Assembly: GCF_008274825.1 (NCBI RefSeq)
Contig: NZ_CP030848.1
Span: 1,984,001-2,048,000 of the forward strand
Reading direction: 5' to 3'
Length of the DNA: 64,000 nt
From: Sphingobacterium hotanense
Lineage (GTDB): Bacteria > Bacteroidota > Bacteroidia > Sphingobacteriales > Sphingobacteriaceae
The notes under the pieces are model-generated. The model had not been told where the DNA came from. It did not search any database and saw only the letters and a list, made by a program, of their open reading frames with translations. Each line of letters begins with the position of its first letter. Positions within the stretch are counted from its first letter, which is position 1. This document shows, piece by piece, positions 51,779-61,284 of this stretch. The position numbers and the translations under genes are program-made.

Positions 51779-52786
51779 ATGAGTGAACAAAAGACGAATA
51801 TTGGTTTAATTGGTAGTGGAAGTTGGGCGACCGCCATGATCAAGATGCTAACGGACAACCCTAAAGATAAGCAAGTAAACTGGTGGGTCCGCAAGCAAGA
51901 AGACATCGATTATATAAAATCCTATCAACATAATCCTTCCTATTTAAGCGCAGTTGAAATTAAGCTACCTGAAAGTAGATTATATATCGACGCCAAAAAA
52001 GTGATTCAAGAATCTGATATCATCATCCTTAACACACCTGCAGCATATCTGGAAGATGCTTTGGCCGATGTTACGGTAGAAGATATGCAGGGTAAGATCA
52101 TTGTATCGGCAATTAAAGGAATCATTCCTTCTTTAAAAGAGATTGTAGGCGAATATCTTGTAGATCGTTATTCGGTTTCGGCAGACGATATTATTGTCGT
52201 CGGTGGGCCTTGCCATGCGGAGGAGGTTTCATTAGAGAAACTTTCTTATTTAACCTTTGCATCGAAGAATACAGCAAATGCGGCATTTGTTGCGCAGTAT
52301 TTTCAAACGCATTATATCAAGACCGTTATTTCTAATGACGCTACTGGTGTAGAATATGGTGCAGTCTTAAAGAATATTTACGCCTTAGCGGGTGGTATTT
52401 GCCATGGGTTGGGATATGGCGATAATTTCCAGGCGGTATTGATTTCCAACGCTATCCGCGAGATGGAGTATTTTGTAGATGCGATAGAGCCGCAAGATCG
52501 TGAGATCAATAATTCGGGCTATCTAGGCGACCTTTTGGTGACAGCCTATTCACAATTTAGCCGTAACCGGACCTTCGGGACGATGATCGGCAAGGGCTAT
52601 AGTGTCAAGTCTGCGCAACTGGAAATGAATATGGTTGCCGAAGGGTATTTTGCTTCAGATTGCATTCAGGATATTATCAACAGACACCATTTGCAAATGC
52701 CTATTTGTAATACGGTGTACGATATCTTATATAAGAATAAGTCGGCAATTTTAGCCGTTAGAGAGTTAGCAGATAAATTATCATAG
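51779..52786 (+). CDS. gpsA: NAD(P)H-dependent glycerol-3-phosphate dehydrogenase
   Basis: 335 residues. GpsA reduces dihydroxyacetone phosphate to sn-glycerol-3-phosphate for phospholipid synthesis. Rossmann motif GLIGSGSWATAM at the N-terminus, then NTPAAYLEDAL and VVGGPCHAEEV, and the catalytic region YGAVLKNIYALAGGICHGLGYGDNFQA with the Lys. It is the first gene of a compact group: its TAG stop abuts directly on the hemF ATG with no spacer. A TATCTTTG -7-like box lies at 51754-51761. Confidence 0.96.
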   Translation: MSEQKTNIGLIGSGSWATAMIKMLTDNPKDKQVNWWVRKQEDIDYIKSYQHNPSYLSAVEIKLPESRLYIDAKKVIQESDIIILNTPAAYLEDALADVTVEDMQGKIIVSAIKGIIPSLKEIVGEYLVDRYSVSADDIIVVGGPCHAEEVSLEKLSYLTFASKNTANAAFVAQYFQTHYIKTVISNDATGVEYGAVLKNIYALAGGICHGLGYGDNFQAVLISNAIREMEYFVDAIEPQDREINNSGYLGDLLVTAYSQFSRNRTFGTMIGKGYSVKSAQLEMNMVAEGYFASDCIQDIINRHHLQMPICNTVYDILYKNKSAILAVRELADKLS

Positions 52787-53686
52787 ATGATTACAAAAGA
52801 GCAGATTGCTGAAAAATATAAAGAAATACAGCACGAGATTACGCAGGCTTTAGAAAAGTTGGACGGGGTTTCGGTTTTTGTAGAAGAGAATTGGGAACGT
52901 GATGGCGGCGGCGGCGGTCGCACGCGTGTGATCCAACATGGTGATATTTTGGAAAAAGGAGGAGTCAATTTCTCCGCAGTACATGGCGAATTGCCTGCAC
53001 AGATCAAGAAGGCCTTTGGGGTCGAAGAAGATCAGTTTTTTGCGACAGGCGTTTCTATTGTTATCCATCCGAATAATCCATGGGTTCCTATCATCCATAT
53101 GAATATCCGCTACTTTGAGCTCAATGATCAAATTCGTTGGTTCGGCGGAGGTATCGATTTGACACCACACTATGTTGTCGAAGAAGATGCGCAATATTTT
53201 CATGAGCAATTAAAATCCGTATGCGATAAATACAGTCCAAATTTTTATCCGGAGTTTAAAACTTGGGCTGACAATTATTTCTATATCAAGCATCGTGAAG
53301 AAACGAGGGGAGTGGGCGGTATCTTTTATGATAAGCTGACTTCGGAGAAAGCAGGAATTTCTGAGGAAGATATATTTGCTTTTTCATGTGATTTGGGGCG
53401 CTTATTTCCGAAGGTCTACACTGAAATCGTCAATAGACATCGCCATCAGGAATATACAGATCGTGAAAAGAACTGGCAGTTACTGCGTCGCGGTCGTTAC
53501 GTAGAATTCAATCTGGTTTATGATGCGGGTACGAAGTTTGGTTTAGAAACGAATGGACGGATCGAGTCCATCTTAATGAGTTTGCCGGAGCAAGCCAACT
53601 GGTTTTATAATTTCAAGACTGAGGCTGGTTCCTTGGAGGAAAAAACACTTTCTCTATTGAAGAAAGACATTTCCTGGGTAAAATAA
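52787..53686 (+). CDS. hemF: Oxygen-dependent coproporphyrinogen III oxidase
   Basis: 299 residues. HemF converts coproporphyrinogen III to protoporphyrinogen IX using O2, the aerobic step of haem synthesis. Signatures: WERDGGGGGRTRVIQHGDILEKGGVNFS, PWVPIIHMNIRYFE, WFGGGIDLTPHYV and the RETRGVGGIFYDKL block. It starts immediately after gpsA and is followed after 17 bp by two M16 peptidase genes, so all four look like one operon. Confidence 0.97.
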   Translation: MITKEQIAEKYKEIQHEITQALEKLDGVSVFVEENWERDGGGGGRTRVIQHGDILEKGGVNFSAVHGELPAQIKKAFGVEEDQFFATGVSIVIHPNNPWVPIIHMNIRYFELNDQIRWFGGGIDLTPHYVVEEDAQYFHEQLKSVCDKYSPNFYPEFKTWADNYFYIKHREETRGVGGIFYDKLTSEKAGISEEDIFAFSCDLGRLFPKVYTEIVNRHRHQEYTDREKNWQLLRRGRYVEFNLVYDAGTKFGLETNGRIESILMSLPEQANWFYNFKTEAGSLEEKTLSLLKKDISWVK

Positions 53687-53703
53687 TACTTAAAGCAGAT
53701 TTC

Positions 53704-54948
53704 ATGGTATCTTTTGAAAGATTCATTTTAAAAAATGGGTTGCGTGTACTCGTACATGAAGACCCACATAGTCCAATGGCGTGCGTTAATATTTTATATG
53801 ACGTGGGCGCTAGAGACGAACAGCCCGATAAAACGGGCTTTGCACATTTATTTGAGCATTTGATGTTTAGCGGATCGGTACATATTCCTAGTTTCGATCA
53901 GGCTTTACAGCGAGTGGGAGGCGAGAACAATGCCTTTACTTCAAATGATATCACCAACTACTATATCACGCTGCCGGCTTCTAACCTAGAAACTGCTTTT
54001 TGGTTGGAAAGCGATCGTATGCTGAGCCTGGCATTCAACGAGCAAGGTCTGGAAGTGCAACGATCGGTGGTGATTGAAGAATTCAAGCAACGCTATCTAA
54101 ATCAGCCTTATGGGGATGTTTGGTTGAAGCTGCGTCCGATGGCTTATAAGGAACATCCATATCGTTGGGCGACCATTGGGAAGGAAATCAAACATATTGA
54201 AGAGGCTACACTTGCCGACGTAAAGAGTTTCTTTAGTAAATATTACTTGCCAAGTAATGCAATTATGGTAGTTACTGGAGATGTGAAGACTGAGGAGGTG
54301 AAGTTACTTGCTGAAAAATGGTTTGGGGATATACCGGGAGGTCAGAAACCTGTGCGCAGTTTGCCTACTGAGCCATTACAGCTCGCCGCGCGCAAGGAAG
54401 AGGTCTTTGCCGAAGTGCCTGTGGACAGTCTTTATATGGCGTTTCACACGGTCGACAGACTGCATAAGGATTACCAAACGGCTGATTTAATCACCGATAT
54501 TCTGTCGAGAGGTAGCTCGTCGCGTTTGTATCGAAGTTTGGTTAAAGAGAGACATTTGTTCTCAGAAATCAATTGCTATATTCTTGGCAGTATCGATTCG
54601 AACCTGTTGATGTTGGAAGGAAAGCCATCCGAAGGGGTAAGCCTGGAGGAAGCAGAGCGTGCGGTATGGGAAGAGTTGAATAGGCTTAAAAATGAGTTGG
54701 TTACGGATTATGAGCTAAACAAAGTGAAGAACAAGATTGAGTCAACTTTGGTGTTTGCTGAATTATCCATTTTAGATAAGGCTATGAACTTGGCATTTTA
54801 CGAGCTATTGGGTGATGCCAACAATTATAATAAAGAAATAGCGAAGTATATTGCTGTTGATGCAGCGGATATACAGCGCGTAGCAAAGGAGATATTTAGG
54901 GCAGAGAATTCATCTGTATTATTTTACCATGCACAAAAGTCGGCATAA
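53704..54948 (+). CDS. M16-family zinc protease (active subunit)
   Basis: 414 residues, no signal peptide. The inverted zinc motif is HLFEHLMF (HxxEH), with the downstream Glu near residue 135 (VVIEEFKQR). It has two M16 half-domains like the processing-peptidase beta type. M16 proteases form clam-shell heterodimers that degrade or trim peptides. The partner lacking the zinc site is encoded immediately downstream, as in bacterial two-chain M16B systems. Without a signal peptide it should be cytoplasmic. Confidence 0.94.
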   Translation: MVSFERFILKNGLRVLVHEDPHSPMACVNILYDVGARDEQPDKTGFAHLFEHLMFSGSVHIPSFDQALQRVGGENNAFTSNDITNYYITLPASNLETAFWLESDRMLSLAFNEQGLEVQRSVVIEEFKQRYLNQPYGDVWLKLRPMAYKEHPYRWATIGKEIKHIEEATLADVKSFFSKYYLPSNAIMVVTGDVKTEEVKLLAEKWFGDIPGGQKPVRSLPTEPLQLAARKEEVFAEVPVDSLYMAFHTVDRLHKDYQTADLITDILSRGSSSRLYRSLVKERHLFSEINCYILGSIDSNLLMLEGKPSEGVSLEEAERAVWEELNRLKNELVTDYELNKVKNKIESTLVFAELSILDKAMNLAFYELLGDANNYNKEIAKYIAVDAADIQRVAKEIFRAENSSVLFYHAQKSA

Positions 54949-54949
54949 T

Positions 54950-56233
54950 ATGATCAATAGAGAACTTGCACCGGCATTGCATGCCATCGATGAGATTACG
55001 CTTCAGCAGCCAGAGCAATACGACTTTGCGAACGGACTGAGGGTATTCGTATTTCCTGCTCCTGAACAAGAGCTGATCAAAGCGGAATTTGTATTCCGAA
55101 ATGTATTTGAAGGCAATGAGAATCCTGTTGCCAATGTGGCGTTGGGTAATCTGTTGAAAGAGGGGACTTCAAAATTGTCTAGCGCCCGCATCGCTGAAGA
55201 AATTGATTATTACGGCGCCTATCTGGTTCCTGAATACAGTTTTGATCACAATGCTCTAACTCTGTATACCCTTCGGAAGCATGTTGATGCAATCTTGCCT
55301 ATTGTGCACGAGGTCTTGACGGACGCTATTTTTCCGGAAAAGGAACTGAATACCTATATCCGAAATAATAAGCAGAATCTGCAGATATCGATGGAAAAGT
55401 CGGATTTCTTAGCTCGAAGACGTTTCTACCATGAGTTATTTCCGAACACTCGTTATGGGATATCCCTAACGAAAGAGTCGCTCGGTGCCCTCGATCGCGA
55501 ACAGGTTATCGCACTTTATAAAAAGCAGATTCAGCCTAGCAATGCTACTTTGTTCTTGTCAGGTAACATTACGGCTGATGTGTTGGCTCATTTTAAATTG
55601 TATTTCGAGCAACAATGGACAAATCGCGAAGTGGTTCAGGAACATGGATTTCCTGTATTAGAGCCTATTTTGCCGGTTTATAGTTTCATTGATAAGCCAT
55701 CCGCTTTACAGTCTGCTATACGCCTTGGAAAGCGCAGCATTCAACGTTCTCATCCGGATTATCCGGCATTGCAATTTACGAATACCTTATTGGGCGGCTA
55801 CTTCGGTTCTCGCTTGATGAGCAATATCCGAGAAGAGAAAGGTTATACTTATAGTATCGGATCCGCGGTGGCGAATTTAAATCATGCGGGTTTTTTCACG
55901 ATTGCCACTGAAGTAGGCGTAGAATACACCGCGAATACTCTGACAGAGATAGAGAAAGAAATGGATCGTTTGCAGCAAGAGCTGGTTCCTGAGCAGGAGA
56001 TGGAGCTTGTCAGAAACTACATGCTCGGGAGTATGTTGGGCAGCCTGGAGTCGGTATTCTCCCATGTAGATAAGTTTAAATCTGTTTATTTCTCGGGCTT
56101 GACTTTGGATTACTATCATTATTACACAGACGTCATTCAGCAAATAAGCGCAGAAGAAGTGCGAGACATAGCGGCACAATACCTGCGATATGAGGATATG
56201 TTAAAGATTGTGGTAGGGAAGGAGTCTGAATAA
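54950..56233 (+). CDS. M16-family protease, non-catalytic partner
   Basis: 427 residues from the ATG at 54950, one base after the stop codon of the active subunit; an in-frame start further back would overlap it. The M16 fold is clear (FFTIATEVGVEYTAN, LLGGYFGSRLMSNIREEKGYTYSIGS, which is the Arg/Tyr substrate-binding segment), but the HxxEH motif is missing: the equivalent region reads VALGNLLKEG. It therefore should be the alpha-like subunit that pairs with the upstream active one. Confidence 0.92.
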   Translation: MINRELAPALHAIDEITLQQPEQYDFANGLRVFVFPAPEQELIKAEFVFRNVFEGNENPVANVALGNLLKEGTSKLSSARIAEEIDYYGAYLVPEYSFDHNALTLYTLRKHVDAILPIVHEVLTDAIFPEKELNTYIRNNKQNLQISMEKSDFLARRRFYHELFPNTRYGISLTKESLGALDREQVIALYKKQIQPSNATLFLSGNITADVLAHFKLYFEQQWTNREVVQEHGFPVLEPILPVYSFIDKPSALQSAIRLGKRSIQRSHPDYPALQFTNTLLGGYFGSRLMSNIREEKGYTYSIGSAVANLNHAGFFTIATEVGVEYTANTLTEIEKEMDRLQQELVPEQEMELVRNYMLGSMLGSLESVFSHVDKFKSVYFSGLTLDYYHYYTDVIQQISAEEVRDIAAQYLRYEDMLKIVVGKESE

Positions 56234-56355
56234 GTTAAAAAACCCTGATTTCAGGGATAAAATATCCCTATGATTAACTGTAGGTTTGTTATACCGTAAG
56301 ATACTTGATCGTATCGATAAGGTGCAAAATTTACAAAATTAAAATATCGCTAATC

Positions 56356-56706
56356 ATGGAGAAGAATGATTTAAAAGTTAACACAGCAGGCTTACAAGAC
56401 AACAAAACTATTGCTATTATTGCTTACATTACTTGGATTGGGCTTTTAGTAGCCTTTATCATGAATAAAGACAAGCAAGACCCTTTCGTAAAATTTCATA
56501 TTCGTCAAAATCTGGGACTTTTTGTCATCGGGATTCTTAGCGGATTATTGAACTTTATTCCATCGGTAGGTGCGATGATCAGCTATGTAGTTTTTGCCAT
56601 ACTTTTCGTGCTGTGGATCATCGGACTTCTAGGGGCTTTTAGTGGAAAAACTAGTCCAATACCTTTCGTTGGCTCGATGTTTCAGGATTGGTTCAAAGGA
56701 ATTTAA
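56356..56706 (+). CDS. DUF4870 / Tic20-like small membrane protein
   Basis: 116 residues from the ATG at 56356; the frame is open upstream but without a better start. Three or four hydrophobic segments (IAIIAYITWIGLLVAFIM; LGLFVIGILSGLLNFI; ISYVVFAILFVLWIIGLLGAF) and the conserved FVKFHIRQNLGLF pattern place it in the DUF4870 family. The function is unknown. A terminator follows. Confidence 0.88.
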   Translation: MEKNDLKVNTAGLQDNKTIAIIAYITWIGLLVAFIMNKDKQDPFVKFHIRQNLGLFVIGILSGLLNFIPSVGAMISYVVFAILFVLWIIGLLGAFSGKTSPIPFVGSMFQDWFKGI

Positions 56707-56742
56707 TACGACTAATTTTATACTCTTTATATTGTTGTTATT

Positions 56743-56770
56743 AGCTCTCTAATTGATTAGAGAGCTTTTT
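56743..56770 (+). terminator. Terminator after the DUF4870 gene
   Basis: Stem AGCTCTCTAAT / ATTAGAGAGCT with a 2-nt apical gap (realistic loop of four) and T5, 37 bp after the stop codon. Confidence 0.85.
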
Positions 56771-56967
56771 CTTTTCCTATCGTTCGAAACGATGCTTTGC
56801 CGGCAAATGAAGTTTGAAGAAATCGAGTTAGGGCAAAACAGTGTGTTTGGGTTATAAAAATTTAAATGATATTTAACATATTTTTGGTTTTATGGTAGTT
56901 GTATTGTCTTTATATTAGAATAACTATTAAGGGGTTGAGTTTTTATAGCCTAAAGCAATCGACGAAT

Positions 56968-58077
56968 ATGAATTATCTAAAGTTTTTATCCTTAGCCATC
57001 GCAGGTGCTATGTGTCTACCGGCGTTCGCCGCAGAATTTATAGTCAAAGGAAAAGTAAAACACTCGGAGGGGCGCTCCAAAATTTGTTTGGGCTATCTTG
57101 GGGATGATGGAAATTATTTGAGTGACACGACCAATATTGTTGATGGTAATTTTACGATCAAAGGCCAAGTGTCCAGTGTACAGAAAGCCACGCTACAATT
57201 CATCTCCGATGATAAGGCTCAGCGCTATGTCTACTTAGAGTTTTACTTGGAGCCGGGAAATGTCATGATTGAAATCGATGAGGATATTCGGGAAGCGCAG
57301 GTGACTGCCGGTACTGAACAAGCTTTGGCAGTCCAATTAAAAGGACAAATCGGCGGTCTTCGCAAAGAATTGGATTCAGTCTTTTCTACCTATCGGTCTG
57401 TTCTGGCGAAGAAAGATAGTGTATTAATGAAAGACTATTTAGCTACAGTTGCAAAGCTGAGTTCGGCGATTAATTTAGCCGAATTGGATTTTGTGAAGCG
57501 CAATCCTGAGTCCATGGTGGCGTTTGACGTGGTAAAAGCGCGATCTTACATTATTGACGTAAAACAATTTTCTCCATTTTTAGCGGCCCTTGGTCAAAAG
57601 GCAAAGGATTCAGAAGAAGGTCGCGAAATGTCCAATAGATTGGAGATTGCGAAAAAAACGAGGGTTGGAAAGCCTATGATCGAAGTCAATCTTGCAGATA
57701 GTACTGGCAATTTGATGAAGCTTTCTGAAGTTAAAGGGAAGTATGTGTTACTGGAGTTTTGGTCGTCTTGGTGTGGGCCTTGTCGAGCAGAGCATCCAAA
57801 CCTTAAGAAAGCATATGCTGAATTTAAGGATAAGGGTTTCGAGATCTACGCAGTTTCATTGGATAGTAGGAAAGCAGATTGGTTGAAGGCTATTAAAGAT
57901 GATGATCTACCGTGGATACATGTTTCGGACTTGAAAGGATTACAGTGCGCCGCTGCAGTTGATTATGGCATCATTGCAATTCCACAAAATGTGTTGATTG
58001 ATGATAAAGGAACAATTGTAGAGAAAAACCTCCGTGGAGATTCTTTACAAATCACACTTTCAAAATTATTGAACTAG
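56968..58077 (+). CDS. Secreted TlpA-like thiol-disulfide redoxin
   Basis: 369 residues from the ATG at 56968, where a good signal peptide begins (FLSLAIAGAMCLPAFAAE); the upstream in-frame extension has no signal. A DUF4369-like N-terminal domain (about 20-220) is followed by a thioredoxin fold with FWSSWCGPCRAEHP (CXXC = CGPC) and the cis-Pro loop AIPQNVLIDD. It is probably a periplasmic disulfide reductase or isomerase. It is a paralogue of the redoxin at 20077-21426 but stands alone. Confidence 0.9.
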   Translation: MNYLKFLSLAIAGAMCLPAFAAEFIVKGKVKHSEGRSKICLGYLGDDGNYLSDTTNIVDGNFTIKGQVSSVQKATLQFISDDKAQRYVYLEFYLEPGNVMIEIDEDIREAQVTAGTEQALAVQLKGQIGGLRKELDSVFSTYRSVLAKKDSVLMKDYLATVAKLSSAINLAELDFVKRNPESMVAFDVVKARSYIIDVKQFSPFLAALGQKAKDSEEGREMSNRLEIAKKTRVGKPMIEVNLADSTGNLMKLSEVKGKYVLLEFWSSWCGPCRAEHPNLKKAYAEFKDKGFEIYAVSLDSRKADWLKAIKDDDLPWIHVSDLKGLQCAAAVDYGIIAIPQNVLIDDKGTIVEKNLRGDSLQITLSKLLN

Positions 58078-58244
58078 ATTATCATTCGGAAAAATAGAAA
58101 TCTGAATACCATCCTCACCATATTTGCGGAGGGCATTAGCTTCTGCAGGGTTTCCTATATCCATTTTTGAAATGGAACACATTCAATACAATGATTCATT
58201 CGCCTTCATCAAAGGCGAATAATAATTAAATTGAAGAATGAAGT

Positions 58245-58421
58245 TTATGGTATGAGTGGTGCGTTTTTACCCTTTCGACCACATTTAGAACAGTAGCGAA
58301 CGGTTTTGCCTTTGCTATCGATGCGGCTTGTCCATACATGAAAGCATATAATTTTTGTTTTGAATAGTACGTATAGAACTAAAATTACAACGGAAATAAT
58401 AGATATCGTGATCATCTGCAT
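58245..58421 (-). CDS. 58-residue membrane-anchored protein with zinc-ribbon-like cysteines
   Basis: ATG at 58421, stop at 58245. One N-terminal hydrophobic helix (ITISIISVVILVLYVLF) is followed by a basic segment holding Cys26, His28, Cys44 and Cys47 (ICFHVW then RYCSKCGRKGK). C-x-H plus C-x2-C is the pattern of small zinc ribbons often seen at the end of Bacteroidota membrane proteins. The conserved aromatic and basic residues argue that it is coding. No family name can be given. It fills most of the apparent 578-bp gap between 58078 and 58655; the rest holds a short hairpin (58198-58220) and nothing else recognised. Confidence 0.5.
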   Translation of the reverse strand: MQMITISIISVVILVLYVLFKTKIICFHVWTSRIDSKGKTVRYCSKCGRKGKNAPLIP

Positions 58422-58655
58422 TAATTAAAATATGTACAGGCATCTTCAAAGATGCTTTATAAGCTCTTTCTTAGATACCCGTAACAGCGCGTTACTCATT
58501 AGTTGTAGGGGAAGTCTTCAAATCTTGCAGCAATCGATTGAATACAAAGTAAAAGTAGTACAAAATGTTTAATTAAGCAATAATTTATTGTTATTATTAT
58601 AATTCGTAGATAATATTGAATTAATATAGAAAGACTATTTGTTTTATCGTTAAAA

Positions 58656-59105
58656 TTAGTCGATTAATAGCCATAAATGCTCAAGATTGTTCAATACGGT
58701 GCTCGGTCTAGCTTTGTTATTCAATAGGTCGGTGTCACTGCCCTCTAAATGCCAATTTAAGTCCTCGTCAGCAACTTTTAACATCTTAAAGATTGAATCC
58801 TCATCTTTGGCACTAAAATCCGCTTGTAACAGATTGATGCCTCTCTCGCGAAAGATATCTTCCGCCTCTTCTTTAGTTACCCGACGAAGTTTAGGAAGGA
58901 TCTCATCAAAACGCTTAAGTTCCGCTGCCATTTCGTTTGGAAAGTGGTCGGCTAAGTAAGCAGTGTATAAATCTCTATTTTTCGTTCTTAACGCTTCATT
59001 TCTATATGCTATTCTTCCTGGAGAGAGGTTGAAATCAAAGTCTTCCGGATTAGCAATAAATCCAAATTGTCTGTCTAAATTATCTATACGTTCTTCTAAG
59101 GTCAT
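58656..59105 (-). CDS. Hypothetical protein
   Basis: 149 residues from the ATG at 59105; a TTG three codons upstream is a weaker start. A soluble, acidic, helical protein with no signal peptide (LEERIDNLDRQFGFIANPEDFDF; LRRVTKEEAEDIFRERGINLL; LNNLEHLWLLID). I do not recognise the family. The EDFDFNLSPGR and DSIFKMLKVADEDLNWHLEGSD stretches suggest a compact fold, possibly an immunity-like or SMI1-style protein, but that is only an impression. Confidence 0.65.
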   Translation of the reverse strand: MTLEERIDNLDRQFGFIANPEDFDFNLSPGRIAYRNEALRTKNRDLYTAYLADHFPNEMAAELKRFDEILPKLRRVTKEEAEDIFRERGINLLQADFSAKDEDSIFKMLKVADEDLNWHLEGSDTDLLNNKARPSTVLNNLEHLWLLID

Positions 59106-59312
59106 GTTCGCCAATTTTTTAAATCAAGTTGATAGTTTTTAAACGTGAGTTTTTGGAAAATGTTTTATCGTATCAGCAGTAGATTTTTTATAAAGAGTTG
59201 AAATATATTACAAAAGTGTTTTTTCTATTCAATTATATTCATAATTTAGTTTTATAAACTTTAATAAGCTTAAATAATGTTTTTCAAGCCAATAAGAAAA
59301 TAAAACTATATT

Positions 59313-61220
59313 ATGCTAAAATCACCATTTAAAACCTTTGGAACTAACGGATTATGGAAAGTTATGGCGACAGCGTTGTTGTTGTGTACCATTGGATGTG
59401 AAAAAAACACAGTCCAACCTAAGAAAGAGGTAGAGACACCAACGACTCCTGAAGAGCCTAATGTGATTAATCCAAATCCTTTAGTGTTAGAAGAGTCATT
59501 TACTGTAATGTCTTTTAACCTAAGGAATCCAACAAACTCAGATCCTTTTACGCAGCTACAGCGGATGAGCAAACTGACAACTCTAATGAATGATAACGAG
59601 GTGGACATCCTAGGGGTACAGGAATTGGCGAACAACGATGTGGAGGAGTATGTAAACTCTGCAATGGATCAAGCGGGTTACGCGGTTTATAAAACGGGAG
59701 CTGCAAACGGATCGCCAAAATCCATATTCTATAAGAAATCGAGATTTACCTTAGTTAATGCCGGCCATTTGATTAAGGAATTCGTAGCAGGAACTGTTAT
59801 CTCTAGCGCGAAGTGGGTCATTCTAAAGGATGTGAAAAATAATAATGAATACTTTGTTATCAACTCGCATTGGTATCACACTGCTGATGCTGGTGAATAT
59901 CGTAAAGAGTTTGCTCAGATTTTATTAGATTGTATTAAAGCAAACCACGGTGGCCGTCCTGTTATCTGTTTGGGTGATTTTAACGCTATCCCAGGCACAA
60001 CCGAGATAAATACGATCAAAAACGCGGATGGCTTCAATATGGTCGATGCGCTAATGGAATCGCAAGGAGATCCAACCTTCCATAACTGGACGGGAATAGG
60101 AACAAAGAAGATTGACTACGTCATGAGCACGCGCGATTTAGCTTTCCGCAGTTACAAGGTCGTTAAAGACAAATATACTGTGGACGGCAAAACAATGTGG
60201 CCATCAGACCATTTTCCAGTGTTCGCTCGATATATTCCAGCAATTTTTGGAGCTGCCAAGCAAGATGCTTCAGCAGCGTCGACCGATGCTAAAAATCAAT
60301 ACTATTTTGCTGACGTCAATGGCGATGGAAAAAAAGATAAAATCAGTTGGGATGCAGGTGCTAATGGGGGCAAGGTTTCGGTTTATTTAGCAAATGGTAG
60401 CGGCGGATTCCAGAGCACAGCGATTGTTCATGACGCATCTGCAAGTACATCGGCTGATTCATACTATTATTTCGCTGACGTGAATGGCGACAAGAAAGCT
60501 GATTTAATTCGTTGGAATAAGGGATTGGTTTCAGGTAAAACGCAGGTTTACTTAGCATCTAGCAATGGCAGTTTTTCTGCAACGGCCATCGACAATCCAG
60601 AAGGTACATCTGCTGGAACAACGACTAAGTTTTACTTTTCCGATGTCAATGGTGATGGAATGGCTGATAAGATCTATTGGAATTCTACGCATGATGGTGG
60701 AAATATTCGTGTTTATTTAGCTACCGGAGATGGTAATTTCTCAGGTTCTGTGAAAAGCTCTTCCAATGTGGGCAGCACTACAGCTAGAACTAACTATTAT
60801 TTTGCTGATATTAATGGGGATGGTAAGAATGATTTAGTTCGTTGGCAAGCAAGTTTAGATAGCGGAAAGGCTATGGTATTCCTTTCCAATGGCGACGGAA
60901 CGTTCACCAAATCTGTTGATCACTCTAACGCAGGAGCAACGAGCGGTTTGGAAAGTACTAAATTCTACTTTGCTGATGTGAACGGCGATGGTAAAGCCGA
61001 TAAGATCTATTGGAATGCTTCAAACAACTTAGGAGAGCCGAAGATTTACTTAGGCACGAGTACAACATTTGAAAGTCCGGTTTATTCTTTGCGCGGAACC
61101 TCGCAGAAAGAGACTACGAATTATTATTTCGAGGATATTAATGGAGATGGCAAAGCTGATCAGATTCGTTGGAATCCAACTGAGAATAACGGAGCTATTA
61201 AGACTTATTCTGTTCGATAA
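59313..61220 (+). CDS. Lipoprotein with endonuclease/exonuclease/phosphatase domain and six VCBS/FG-GAP-type repeats
   Basis: 635 residues. Lipoprotein signal (ALLLCTIGC), then a Thr/Pro/Glu linker. The EEP domain spans about residues 65-310: SFNLRNP (Asn), GVQELANN (Glu), INSHWYH (His), CLGDFNAIPGT (Asp, Asn) and WPSDHFPVFARY (catalytic Asp-His). The remainder is six repeats of about 55 residues, each opening with an aromatic pair and D-x-N-G-D-G-x-x-D, a calcium-binding loop (YYFADVNGDGKKD and similar). Odd repeats continue DKI(S/Y)W, even ones D(L/Q)(I/V)RW. Repeats start near DNA positions 60300, 60463, 60631, 60797, 60964 and 61119. It may be an extracellular DNase, phosphodiesterase or sphingomyelinase-like enzyme. 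Confidence 0.88.
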   Translation: MLKSPFKTFGTNGLWKVMATALLLCTIGCEKNTVQPKKEVETPTTPEEPNVINPNPLVLEESFTVMSFNLRNPTNSDPFTQLQRMSKLTTLMNDNEVDILGVQELANNDVEEYVNSAMDQAGYAVYKTGAANGSPKSIFYKKSRFTLVNAGHLIKEFVAGTVISSAKWVILKDVKNNNEYFVINSHWYHTADAGEYRKEFAQILLDCIKANHGGRPVICLGDFNAIPGTTEINTIKNADGFNMVDALMESQGDPTFHNWTGIGTKKIDYVMSTRDLAFRSYKVVKDKYTVDGKTMWPSDHFPVFARYIPAIFGAAKQDASAASTDAKNQYYFADVNGDGKKDKISWDAGANGGKVSVYLANGSGGFQSTAIVHDASASTSADSYYYFADVNGDKKADLIRWNKGLVSGKTQVYLASSNGSFSATAIDNPEGTSAGTTTKFYFSDVNGDGMADKIYWNSTHDGGNIRVYLATGDGNFSGSVKSSSNVGSTTARTNYYFADINGDGKNDLVRWQASLDSGKAMVFLSNGDGTFTKSVDHSNAGATSGLESTKFYFADVNGDGKADKIYWNASNNLGEPKIYLGTSTTFESPVYSLRGTSQKETTNYYFEDINGDGKADQIRWNPTENNGAIKTYSVR

Positions 61221-61248
61221 CTCCGGAAGATCCTTCCATAGTATAAAC

Positions 61249-61280
61249 AAAAAGCCACTAGCAAAAACTAGTGGCTTTAT
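61249..61280. terminator. Bidirectional terminator between the EEP lipoprotein and SusD
   Basis: Stem AAAGCCACTAG / CTAGTGGCTTT with a 6-nt A-rich loop between convergent genes, flanked by A and T runs. Confidence 0.85.
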
Positions 61281-61284
61281 TGTT

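Noticed and set aside
60295..61200. Periodic DNA of about 165 bp that could be read as a tandem DNA repeat or CRISPR-like array
   Set aside because: The period comes from protein repeats in an open reading frame, and there are no identical short repeats with unique spacers. No CRISPR array or cas gene was seen in the window.
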